Shown here: positions 25,836 to 38,800 of the stretch, one piece after another
Layout of the letters: every line of letters begins with the position of its first letter
Numbering within the stretch: position 1 is the first letter of the stretch
Assembly: GCA_038380795.1 (NCBI GenBank)
Contig: CM076259.1
Coordinates: 98,319,739-98,383,738, forward strand
Length of the DNA: 64,000 nucleotides
From: Pyrocephalus nanus
Taxonomy: Eukaryota > Chordata > Aves > Passeriformes > Tyrannidae
Direction of reading: 5' to 3'
Position numbers and translations under genes: made by a program
The notes under the pieces: model-generated
The model's database searches: none
The model's input: the letters and a program-made list of their open reading frames with translations, nothing else
Told to the model about the DNA's origin: nothing

Positions 25836-28800
25836 CTCTCATACACATTCTCTCTTTCATAACAGCTGAAATAAAGGTGGGAAAAAAAGGCCGAAGGAGC
25901 CATTTTCTTAATTAAGGAAGTTTTCTTTGAGTCATGAGTTCATATCACCAGCCAGCAGTGCTGCAGTGCCAGTGACACAAGAATTCAACAGATGCCCCCA
26001 GGAGGCAAGGACAGGTACATTTCAAATATGCAGAAAGTAAGCAATTAGCTTTTAGGGAACAGAAGTTTTCATTTCTTTTGCTACACAATCACTCTACAGT
26101 TCCAGTTTGGTGTTATCACTCTTGCACAGGTGTAAACACTACCCTGTTCTACACACTGATGTCACGCAGCCTGGGACAAGTCTGTACCACTGAGTCAGTT
26201 GCAGTGCTCTGCCAATCTACTCCAGTTTATTAGGACTGTATTTCTTGCTTTGTTTTGATGGGTTTTTTGTAAGATCTGAGATATCAAATTCCACCCACAC
26301 CAGCAGCTGTTTTGATGACTGTCTCTTTCCTGAAGACCCTGCAAAGACAATCCTCTACGGAAAAGATCAGAAAATAAACAAAGTCTATTAATAAGGAAAA
26401 ATACAGTAATCACAAAGAAGTGGTTTCACACTCACTAGCATCATGAATACTTTTCATCCATGCAATTACTTTTTCCTCTTTTTTCTATGCATTGAAACAG
26501 CATGTGCTCCCTTCTTGCAAAGCACAGCACAGGAAAATACCTCACCTCATTGCGAAGCACTGTTTTATCATTTCTTATTAAGAAATTTACCATTTGCACA
26601 CACAAATTTGTTGATTTGCCATTAAGTTATACCAAATGCCAAACGAGAGTCTAAATAGTTTCCAAGAAATCACCTCAGCCACACTGAAAATATACAAACA
26701 ACTCTGAACGTGTATATATAGCTATAGCTCAGACTGACAGATCAGTGTACATACCTGGAAAGGTCTCTAAAGAGTATCTTGAAGCTCATCATTGTCTATT
26801 AACATAAAGGTTTGTTAAAAATGTCACTTCCAAAGTAAGAAACGTAAAATGGATCCATACAAATGAAAACACTGTGCTGCAACATCAGTTTTCAGGAGAA
26901 AGGTGTATTTTCTAAACTGCCCCTCCAACATGAAGGATCCCAAGTTCAAACTGTTTGCCTGCCAGACACTCCAGCACTTCTTTCTTTTTTTTTTTTTTTA
27001 AGCAGCACATTTACTTTGGATGGAAAAGGGGGAAAACAGCCATAAAGTTCCCACTGTTATGAAAAACAGAAACAATTGCTAGAGTTACAAGCTCCTCACA
27101 GACCAAGCCAGAAGACGAACAGCTCTTGGTCTCTACTTTCTTGTATGCAGTTAAGTCAAATTTAAAAATGCAACAATAAAAGCCATGGCCGTAAAACCTG
27201 ATGCTTACATAAACTGTTATTTGCCAAACCGAACCTATGCAGCTGCAGCTGTCATGTCATGAGCTTTCAAAACCCCTTTATCCTCAGCATATTTTGCTCA
27301 CAACTGCCTGAGTTAGATGCCCTTCATGCCCAGCGCATACAAAAAAGGATAAACATGTCACCATAGACTTCAAAGGAAAGCACCTGACGAAGCCACTCCA
27401 ATACAAATCAGCCTAATTACGCAGTTTGGTTTGAAAATATTAATGCCACTTCTCATTCCATAGTTTCATTCCTCTCAGTCCAGCTATGAAAACAGGTAAG
27501 GTCATGAAACTGGTCTGAAAACAAACATTATATGAGGGCTCTCAGTTTGTTGATGGATTTCCAGGGCACAGTAAGTAGTTGGTAGTGCCAGCTTTTTTTC
27601 CCAACTGAATCAAAGCTGATTGCTTTTCTTCAAACTCAGCTAAAGCCCAAGAAAGTTAAACCCAGTGGCACCATGAATCCTACATTCAGCCCATGTTCTC
27701 TATTACACTTACCTCTATCCTACGACATACTCGGTTTCCTTACCCATTAACTGAGCTCTCTTGTGTCTTCAGTGTCCCTTAGTATTTGATCAAATCAGAC
27801 TTGAATTAAGGACCCAGACCCAGATAGAACATTTCGTAAAATAAGAATATCATTGACCTGAAGCTGCGCACTAAGCAGCTGAGAGTGAGCCCAGCTGGAG
27901 CAGCTGCGACTCCCAGGACACCTTTTGCTGCCAGACGTCATGAATCTTAAAGAGGAAAAATTATCATTTCCTTTCTCTGCTTTGAAGCAAGCTCAGAGCC
28001 GGGCCCAAGGAAAAGCCCAGTCACACAAAAAGGATGTGACTGGGTTCCCTGCTTCTGACTCCAGAGATGTCCTGAGGCAGTGCAAGCGGCAGTGAGGAAG
28101 GGACAAAAATCCCAAAAAATCTGTCAACCTGGTGCTGTGCAAGTTCAGAATCAACTACCCAAACTCTCCCTCTACCAGGAGCAGACAAAAGAGTGCTGGA
28201 CACAACTGCCACAGCACCTTGGAGCACAGGGAGGAGCATTCAGAGGCTCCTGCCTGACCTTCTCACATAGTTTAGAGCTTTTTAAAACACCTTTGAAAAC
28301 TTACTCAAGCAGGCAGGCCAGCTAAATTTATAACATAATTTTGACAATAGCAACTTAGAAACTGAGCATTTTACACAGTTTGCTAGGGGAAAAAAAAATC
28401 CTTGATAAAGGCGCTGCTTCATAAATAATGTCTGTCATGCTCACAGTCCCCATACAGAATGCTGTCATCTATAGTGCGTGGGCAGGGAGCGTAGGAAATT
28501 TGTGAGAAACAAACAGTGAATCACCAATTATTTTGATGGCAGCTCTGCCCTACGTGGCATTTCACCAAGTCATTCTTCACAGTGACAAGTTTGTTTGTCG
28601 GCTGGCACGACTTAGTGCTTCGTCAGATTGCTCACAGAACAGGAGAAACCATAGGCTAGAGTTCATGGCAATGGCAAGGGAGATTATGTAAGTTTTTTGG
28701 ATTTTTTTCTTTTCAAATATCTGCCCAGATGCTTCATGGACCTCTAAATCAGCGGACTGAAGAGCCTCCCACCTGCCAGGGTATGAGAGGCCCCCCTCAC

Positions 28801-29316
28801 GGCTCTGAAACACCTGCAGCCCTTCCTGGCTTGACATCTGGGCCATCAGCTTGGTTCCTGGTAGCACCAAACTCAGACATCCAAGGTCAGATGCTTTGGA
28901 GCCCAGGGAAATCAACACAGAGGCCTCAGCATTTTCAGTGCCTCTTAGATCACACATCAAATTCTCAAAGCATGCAGCTCCTCACCTCCATTCCCAGTCT
29001 TTTTCCATACCATTGCACAGGGCCAAGAGGTCTTAAGGCATTCTGTTGCATACCAGGCATCAAACCATACAAGGTTTCTAAGGCAAAACCCCCTGTTTTA
29101 TCTGCAAAGACAGCTGAATAACCTCAGAAGTACTGTCACTGCTTGTCAAGATGCTGCAGACAGAAATCAGTGTCCTGCTAGTCATCTTGTAATTATGCTG
29201 TACGTATGCAATCTTTCTTCAAAAATAAATTTCTTCAGCCCATATAACCCTCATACCAATATTCTTTGTTTCCTCTCATGAGAAAAAACTCTGCTATTTA
29301 TATAACTGGAAATGGG

Positions 29317-29399
29317 GCTGTGCTTGGAAATGGCAGTTCCTTCATCACATGGTTTGAGCAGGTTCATGAAGGAACTGCCGTTTCCAAGCTCTGCACAGC
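29317..29399. other. Long near-perfect stem-loop (83 nt)
   Basis: The left arm 29317-29345 (GCTGTGC TTGGAAATGGC AGTTCCTTCAT) pairs with the right arm 29366-29399 (ATGAAGGAACTGCC GTTTCC AAGCTCTGCACAGC). All 29 left-arm bases pair; one is a T/G wobble (29331 with 29380), and there is a 5-nt bulge in the right arm (about 29387-29391). The loop is 29346-29365 (20 nt). Arm length and loop size are in the range of microRNA precursors or of a tiny inverted-repeat element. No family is recognised and there is no evidence of expression. Confidence 0.8.
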
Positions 29400-29705
29400 A
29401 GCTGCCCTGCAAGTAAAGTATCTAAAAATCACCAAATTTTCTTAGTGGCCCTACAGAAAGCTAAAATAGAATGGCTGTCAAGTATCCATCTAGACTGTCC
29501 CCCTTTCACTTATGAGCTCCAGAAAAGATTTTTTTTTCATTTACTGTAGATAAAAAAACCCAGAACAACATTGGAACTATAGGTTCCAATTCATATTTAT
29601 TGGAAATGCAGGTTGGCAGAGCTTTGGTCTCAGAAACTGAATTCTGCTTTGAACCAGGGCTCTTTGGATTATTCAATAACTAACAGTGTTTTCTGTAAAA
29701 AAGAG

Positions 29706-29745
29706 AAAACAAAAGCAAACAAACAAAACCCACAAACAAACAAAC
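29706..29745. repeat. (AAAC)n-type simple repeat
   Basis: This is an imperfect A/C-rich run of AAAC units, similar to the runs at 61043-61086 and 63656-63673. Confidence 0.85.
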
Positions 29746-32700
29746 CAATCAGGGATGGTTGGGGCACACTCTCTACACCATCTAGTTTAAATTATTTGTA
29801 CATAATCTCTATTAGATACCAGCACATCTAGGGATTTGTTTTTTCCCCATTTCAAACTACTTTTTTTCAGTAATGCACAGCTTTATGTTTAAAAATATCT
29901 TATCAGGATGAAAAGTTATAACATAAAGTGTTCACAGCTTATGGAGAGGTTATACAAAATGAACTTCATCAGCAGCAGAAAGGACAAAAATGAACTTCAG
30001 TTGTCTACTTTGGATTAATTTCTTCCCACAGCACTCAAAAATATTAATCTTCAAACTTTGAACTGAGCTAGGCCTAAGAAATCGGATAAGCCCGTCTGAC
30101 ACTGTAACTTTCTATTCACAAATAAGTACTATGGGACTTTTAATTTGTTTCTTAATTATGCAAAATTTCAAGGACTCATTCTCACTCTGCAGAAGTGCAG
30201 GATTAGGAAAACCAAATTAGCAGGCAGCTGAGAATTCCTCTGGCTGCTCTCTTGTTACATCAGTGACCAATTCTAGACACAAATGTGTCACGGGACCGTC
30301 AAAAATAGCTTCAGAAACAGAACTGACCTAAAAATCTCATTTTTTCAGTGGACCAGAAAAAAAAAAAATCAGTATTTTGTCTTAACACTCACAACAGATA
30401 TGTTTTCTGTGGGGAAAAAATGGTGGTTTGGTCAAAGAGTTAAAAAATGTTTGCAGCTAAGAAAGATGTTTTCAGTCCAAAATGTGCTGGTGTGCCTCAT
30501 AGGAGTTACCTTTCCTCTTGTGAGCAGGAGTTCCTGTGACAGACTCCTTCCTTCATCTCCAGGGATGGCACTGCACCACCAAAGCCCCGTCAGGATCATT
30601 AAGAAGAATCTGGGGTATAAAACCCCCTGCAGAATACCTTCCAGGACACATGGCAGAGCTATTTTGATTAAAAACACATTCGATCTTTGCATTTCCATGA
30701 AAAAGAATTGAAAAACACTGACCACTGACTAGTTTAGATTTTCTTGTATTCTTTCTGAAGTCTACTGGGGAGCCTGAGAGACAGACTGAGCATCGACAGT
30801 TGTACAACATTATACACATTAGGCTCAGCTGAAACAGCTCACTCAGAAATAAAAATAAGTAAGAGAAGTGCAACAACCTCTATTAAATTTACGCTTCATA
30901 TGATCCTAAGACCTGTGAAAATACAGAAGTGGTTGCAGGTTGCATATGCAAAAAAGGCACTTTAATTATATCTGAGCTGTCTGGTCCAGTAACCACAAAA
31001 CACCCATCTGCTCCAGAGATTGTCTGCCTGGGCCTCACAATTTCTAAAAAGCAGAAAGCAAACAAAACCCAATTAAAGCTATTTAACTTGGGGGTTTTTA
31101 TCTCATAGTTTTAAGTGCTATCCATCACCAGAAACTGATGACTCCAAAAGAGATGACGTAAGTACTCTGAGACGTTATATTAGACTTTAATAAAAGTCCA
31201 TACATTGAGACAGACGAGGAGAGCACATGCAGCATCATTCCTGTTTCCAGAAAGGGAAAACATCAGAAGGATTTGCAGAGGCTTCAGTTAGCTGATGGAG
31301 AGTAAAAAGGCAATGCTGGAGGAACTAAGGCCGGGTTTATTCAGACATGCTGGTGCTGCTGCTGTAATCTCCAAGAAGAGTATGCTCTATATTTTCTCAA
31401 AGACTCTTAAAAGCAGTCAAACATATTCTGAGTCAATGCAATATCCTGAAAACCCAACTTTACAGCTTTGCTTTTGTAAAGCCAGAAAGCAGATTTTATC
31501 TTTATTGTACTTTCAAAATCCAGGTGCAACAAGCAACATTAGGTACAGTCCACAACTCACCTGTCCTTGAATCACAAGGACAAATCCTGTCTTTGGGAGT
31601 GTTTAGATTTCTCACCTGCAGAAGAGAACTATGGATTCAACTGGTATTTTGGAAAACACTTCTCTAGATTTTAAGCATATTCAGTGAGAAGAGGGTGCAG
31701 CGAGATCTCGTCCAGCCTTCAGAGGCAGTACCACGGCCAGGGAGAAGCTCACAGCAGCTTCCCAAATGTGCAACCAAGGCTCCAAGTCCTATTCCTGAAA
31801 TTAAAATCTTAAAGAGCAGAAGCCCTAAACTCAAAGCATTTCAAAAGACATGTCTCTATCCACAGTCTCCAAAGGAAAGACAAACATAAACAAACTCAGA
31901 GGCAGACTGGAAACCTATTTTTAGATGAATGAAGAGCACAAAAGCTTTTCAATGTCCTCTTCTTACCCCCTCTTCTATTTCTTCTCCTCCCCTTATCCCC
32001 TGTATGCTTTGGCTGGTGACTGTCAAATGCTCTCTGCTCCTATTTAAAATTTTTAATGGCAATCTAGCAGACATCCCCAATCCAATTATTTTAATCTGTC
32101 TGTGTTAAGTGGCCACAGCAGCTGTTCACCTCCTCTTATTGACATTATTAATACTGTAATTAAAATATACATTAGTCAGCTGAAAGATCCACATAAACCT
32201 CTTTGAATTTTACTTTTCATTATTGATTGAGCAAAGTGCTTAGTGAAAAAAGAAGGAACCAAGAGTGTGGGCTTTAAGAGCCAGTACGAAGCTCTTGCTA
32301 AAAAAAGGAATGCAGACACAGGAAGTTTCACTGCAATATCCTTAGTTTCAGACACGTATATTACTTTTGAACTTTTATCAAACTCTACTAACATCCAAAT
32401 ATCAGAGCATTTCAGCTTACTATTAACGATTCCCAGTAACACACAGGTCTAGAGAGCAGATTAATTGATTAATTTTGAGGTTTACGGGGTTTAAAGAGTT
32501 CTTATCCGCATTATGCCTTTCAATGACCTAAATAAGATTATTTGATACAGGTCATTAATAATCACAAAGAGTATTCAAGGAAAACTCAAACCATAAACCT
32601 GTATTTTGAAACAAGAGGAATTATACACTTAAGTATCATTGCAAAGTGTTTTTAACAGGCTGTGGATGTGTTTTAGTTGATCGTCTTAGACATGCTCCTT

Positions 32701-32837
32701 GTTCTTCAGATCCCCAGGGATCTGCAATACAGGAGCTCCTGCACTAAGGGGGAGAGTCTACCACATGCCAACCTCCTTCAGAAGTTACATTCACTTTAAT
32801 GTAATTACACATAACTACTCAGGTAAGAGTCCAGCTC

Positions 32838-32863
32838 TTCAGAGATGTCATTCAGAGATGTCC
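32838..32863. repeat. 13-bp tandem duplication
   Basis: TTCAGAGATGTCA (32838-32850) is followed by TTCAGAGATGTCC (32851-32863). It is short, with no further copies. Confidence 0.8.
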
Positions 32864-35800
32864 TGGCAAAGCAGCAGGACTTCAATAGCTTAGCTGCAGT
32901 GTGACAGTTTCCAATAGCTGAAGTTGTTGCTATTTGTTCAGAACCAGAGAAGGACAGAAAAAACTGATATAAATAAGGCTCTTTAAGAGCCTTTACTCAG
33001 GTCCGAAGAATTCAGCAGCTGCATCCCATTCAAAAAATGGAACAGAATAAATATCCTCAGCTACAAGGATGACTGCCAGGGGCCAAGCTGAAAATCGGGT
33101 ACATTTCTAAAAGACAACGTTGATTTTAAAGGCATTTGCAACACTTTCATGGTATTTTTACAAGTTAACATTGTGGTATTTTGGTATTTGCTTTAAAGCC
33201 TTATCTCCAGGAGGTACGTGAAAGTCCAGGCACATCTCACTGTATGTACTTACATAAGGAATACATAAAACTCAAGTTGTTGCAAAGAGAAGCCTGCAGG
33301 TATGCTCTCCGCACTTTTGCAAAGTGAGAACCTGAGAATAGAAACTCAAACGTATTTTTTAATTCCATCTGATGATTTTAAAGCTACTTTCATCATTCTG
33401 CTTTTCTCAGGATCCAAGTGATTCTTCCTTTGAAACTTACAGCTACAATTTCTGGCATTAGGAAAACCACTGGCAGCTCTCTGGGCTGCTCCTTCCAAAG
33501 GGGTAAATGGGTTGTGGCAGGAGGGAGCCAGCACATTTCTGCTGGTGGCAGACATCTAGGGTAACATGTCCTGACTGCTCTCACTCCTGCCTGAACTTCT
33601 GCATCTGAGTTCCCAGTTATGCACACAATACAAATTGTATTTCCTCCTAGTAGAGCTCTGAGTCATACAGAAACATTTGGTACCTCAGAGGACTGAGAAC
33701 TGATGAAATATGTGAACCTAGCTGAAGAAATTATACACTCTGTATACAAGAGATGTTTTGGTAAAGATGGATACAACTAGCCAATAATGCTTGCAGATGG
33801 AAACTGAGGGAATAATAAAGAACAAATCATCTGTTAAATGTATAACTTTGTGTTTATTATTCCACAGAAGGCTACTTCCCTTACACTTCTCCATTCAAAC
33901 CCTCCACTGAATAAACATTAAACATGCTTTTCCTCTATGAGTTTTCACACAGCACAGAATAAATGAAAGAATATATTACTGGTGTTATTACTTTTATCAT
34001 TATTATTACCCATACACAATTCATTACAGAATGAACTGGCTTATCCTTGAGGAATCCCTCAGTCTTTTGAAATTTCACCCTTTACATTTGACGGAGAAAT
34101 TTAAGCTGAAATGGCAAAACTGAAGGATAATTATGCATGTTACAACTGCTGACACACCAGCTGTGGGGCAGACCAGACCTACAGTGGGAGTGCTTTTGAA
34201 ATGCTGCCAATGGACATTTTAAGTACCACTTCCAACCAGCAGTGAGAAACAGGAACTTTTGGGGAAGCAATTAATTTCGTTTGGTTTACAAAGATAAGAA
34301 TGAAACTCCAGAAATACCTTTTTCCCCACTCCTCCCATGCAGGGAGGGAGTGCACAGTGCCCAGAGGAATATGCCTACACTGTGGCTAAACAGCAAACAT
34401 ACAGAGAATGAAATTAATTCCCTTATTAGATACCATTTTCCCTGGCTGCTGAGCACTGCTAATTTTCCTCCAAGTTCTGACCTTTGCTAGTAAGGCAGCA
34501 GATGAACATGCTTATCAGTGGCCATCTCCACAGCTGCTTGATAAAACATAGGGTTTTGTGGCAAACTTGCCAACAAGTTTCCCAAGACTGGCCATTTGTT
34601 CAGCTACAGCCCCTCCTGCAGTCCTCTGAAACAAGTCAGACAACCACAGCCTTCAAGGCACCAACCCATCCTTACAGAGTCCAGACCATGCTCTCCATGA
34701 AGCTGCAGACTTATCAGGGTCCACAAAACAGCTCAAGGCTGTAGTTCCTTTTATTACTTTCATGTCCAACAGTGAAAATGGAAGCTGCAGATGAACCTGC
34801 CATTGCTTAGCTCGTTGCCTGCTGTAATTCCCCGAAGTCCAATTGCCATTTATAGCTATGGGGCTGGGTGGAACATCCCTGGGAAGAAGGAGATCACAGG
34901 CTGCATTCTTCAGCTGCTGCAAGAGCCTTTTCCCCTAGGAACTGGGCACACACTGTGCTATTACAAAACAAACAACAGCCGGTCACAGTTTTCAGTCACA
35001 CTACTACTACTGGTTTTCAAAAGATTTGGTGGAAATCTCCAAGAGAACAGTTTCCAGCAGTACAAAAATTCATCCCAAAAACTGCCCCAGTGAGTTCTGT
35101 TACTGAGGATGTGAACTCTCAACAAAAATGAACTGTAGTACAGATAATTAAATACCAGATGAAGCAATAATGTACTCATCATGAACTGTGATGCACACTG
35201 TTGTAATGTAACTTATAAAAAGTATTATAAACAAATACAAATTAATAATGCCTTAAACTTCCCTGCCTATTATTGTCTTCACTCAAAAAACCATCAGTAG
35301 CTTACAACAGCAAAAGAGTGAAAACTTGTTTCAAGTCCTTTAGGGACTTGGCTATTGCCAAGTCTTGTCCTGTACAAGAGGCATTCAGGCTACCAGGGAC
35401 TACACAAAGTAGCGTGAAACAGAGAAATGCAAAGAGCAGCCACAGATTGCAATGATATAGTTAATACTGTCTTCCTCCCTTGCCTTTTCCAAAAGACTAA
35501 AACTGCCTTCTATCTGAAAGCAAACGAGAAGACAATAGTACAAATACCATCCATGGTTCACACTTGCAAGAGTACTGTGTTTAAAATCAAATAATCTCCT
35601 AAATGGCTTTCCAAAAAAAGATTCCTTTTTTTCTACTAGTCAGTAATTACAAAAGAATTTTCTCAAATTTATTGATGGTGGGAAAGAGAAGTGCAGTTAA
35701 AATGTTATTTTCTTGTAGAGAACTGAAATAACATTTTTTCCAGATTTCCACAGAGATGTTCAGTGGAAAAATGCCCAGTATCCTGAAGCACTTCTCACTG

Positions 35801-38800
35801 GAAATTAATTTCACTCTTTCCTTCCCATTTAGTTTTTTTATGGATGTGCTGAAAAGCACACATTAAACAATATGCAGCCTTTAAAAGCACATTGAAATAT
35901 TTATTTCTGATATCTGAAATGTCCAGCTGTGAGTTTATTATACAGTATTCCCACTTAGTCAAGATTTTCTGCCAATTTAGAAACTCCTTTTAAAAATACT
36001 GCTTCCTACCTTTGCACCTGATGAAAATCACCAGGCTCTATTTGGATTAGTTATTTTACACAAATAGGTGCATAACAAAGATAGGACTGAACTTCTGGAT
36101 CTAAACCTTAGGCTCTAAGGTAAGATGCCAACTATTCAAGCATGTCTGCCTGTCTCAAGTTCTCATTTATTTTCAATTCTTCTGGTAGTTACAGAAGTAA
36201 TTTCAGAGAGTCACCCATCACATTCTCCTGATGAAGGTATCTTTACAAAACATGCCTACTTGTTTTTTTCACTGTACCACAGGTGAGAGGATAAGAAGCA
36301 TTGCAGAATGTGCAAAATAAACTGGGTTTTTTTAAACTTTAGATTACCCAGACAAAAACATTCTCAGAAAGTAAGGAGAGAAAGAGGGCAGGAGAGGGTA
36401 GAAAGAGGAAAGAGGCACTGACACAGCTCATTCATCTCACTTCCAGACTAGGTAATCCTTTCATTCCTATCACTTCACACAACCAATTTAAATTTGCCTT
36501 ACCTTTTAACATAGGAACTAATATGTGATAAGTGTTACTGAACTCAGCCATGAGCCATTCCTCCCACCACATTGTCACTGTCCCTGCAAGAGACACAGGG
36601 TTCCTCTGCAGGGGGAGAGCTGACAGAGCTGGGTCTGCAGCCACAGCCCTCAGCTCAGTGTCCTTCCCCTAAAAGCGCTCACCTTCACCGCTGGGACTCA
36701 GCCGTGAGCTGAGGGGAAAGTCTTGAAGACATACAGTCAACCTCAGCTGGCACCAGTTTTAGGTTTCTAACGTGTTCGCCTGTTTTTCTTCAGTGTTTTT
36801 CTCTAGTCCTATTGCTTTGTGGTAACTACTCCCCCTCCTGCCCTTCAGCCCTGCAAGACTACCACAAAAGGAAAACAACTGCTGTACAATACAAAAGGCA
36901 AACGACAAACTAAACAGCTATTAACATCACAACAGAATACAACAATAAATCAGACGGACGAGGAGGGAAAAGTATTGTCATTTATCTTCTGCTTAATGCC
37001 TTTTCTGTATTACAGCACGTACAATATTTCAGAAGGAGTATGATTTTAAAGATAACTACCCTTTGTAAACTGTGTTCCCTATTTACCCACCTGTGATGAA
37101 TTATTTGAGGCAACTCTAGAGAATGACAGTCCAAGTGACATCCTCCTGGCCAGGCTGTGCCCCGAGGGATGATTCTGTCCTGCTCCCTAACACTTCTCTC
37201 ATCGAATATCCCAGCCTCTCAGCAGACAACTATTTTGCTGTATAATGTAACCCTTGTTCTACACAACACCATGGATTGCCTTTGTAATGCCTTGCATTAA
37301 AAAAAAAAATAAAAAAAAATTATTTTCCTTACTGAAACATGATGCACAAAAACATTAATAGTCTACTGATCTGTGTACCTACAGCTGCTTAGATTTACAT
37401 TATGCCGGCATAAAATCAGTGCAATTATGCTTGAAATAAATACAGGGCCCTTTTTTCTTAACAAAATGCTTGAAAGGTCAGCTTGTAGTACACTGCTGTT
37501 CAAGAAAACATTATTAATCAGGATGTTACCTCATGTTTTTATTTGAGTATCTTGTTTCATAATTTAGGATCCACATTTTGAATGTAAAAAATTATACTGA
37601 GTGTTTGTTTCCTACTGACCTTACCACCAGATTTGCACATTCCAGTTTGAATTAATAAGGCCATTAAATCACTTAGCATTTGTCCTCATGTAAACACAAT
37701 CAGAATCTGCTCCTCCACTCTCGGTCACATAACACACCTCACAGACTTTTCTTTGTATAGAAGGTATTCTCTGTATAAAGAGATGCATTCTGCATAGAGG
37801 ATAAACTCCAAACAGCAGACATTTACCTTGCCAATAGAACTGTGTTACTATCTAAAGCCAAAGACGGGAGAATTTATTGGCTCTGCTGACAGCCACCATA
37901 GATTTTAGAACTCCACAAGCCAAGAAACATTCATCTAAGTCACCTTGTGGGTTTTGTGTTGTGCTGAATTCAGACCTGTTTTCCAAATCTTGGAGTCTGC
38001 CTCACCAGTAAAACAACCCAGGGGAAACCAGTGCAGCACACAGATACAGCTGGAGCCCTGCAGAAGCTGTAAGGATATCAACATAAAACATGGAAGCAGA
38101 TACGTGTGTTTGCATTGCAGATATGGGTATGCACACATTGGCAGTTTACGAGAAAAATACCATGTATTAAGAACAATTTATTAACAAAACAGTAATAACA
38201 GAATGAGAACACTCAGTTGTTCCAGGTAAAGAAGCAGGAAAAAAAAGGCTATTACAAGGATGAAGACCTTGTAGCTTTCTCCTGTGCCCATTTCCCACTC
38301 AGGCTGAGTTAGTGTACGCCTCTATGCGCTTGGACAGCCTACAAAATTCCCCACAGTGCACTGCTGATGCATTAGCAAACAAAACTGAAACAAAAAAAAA
38401 ATTAACAAAAAACTCCATCTACTGAAACTTGTAACAGACTGTAAAAATTAATTACCCATTTTAATCTGCTATATATTTAACAAGTTTCCATACAAAGGTA
38501 TGGTACCTACCAAGAGGGCCTAAGCATAAAGAAAGCCATGCAGGATACAATTACAATTTATAAGGTGGAGTGCTTTCCAGTGGGCTTAGAGGCAACCTCA
38601 CCTTGCTAATTCCACTGTGATAGTGAATATTCCTGACTGTTCTTGTTTGTATAGCACTATGCTCTGAAGATTTTTATGAAGGTTCCTCAGTGCTGGTGGA
38701 GACAGATCCCACTGTCCCCAGAGGAGGTTGTAGAGGTCCAGAGCAGCTGGCTTTAGTCGCAAGGTGCATTGCAGTGGTCACAGAGGTGCCAGCCCTGACT

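Noticed and set aside
28729..29121. 130-codon open frame on the plus strand, with a 127-codon frame on the opposite strand
   Set aside because: No recognisable domain, no splice-site or codon-use support, low-complexity Pro/Ser-rich reading; GC-richer composition explains overlapping open frames on both strands.
30283..30711. 142-codon open frame on the plus strand
   Set aside because: Reads through poly(A) and AT-rich intron, lacks any family motif and overlaps open frames on the other strand; chance is likelier than a gene.
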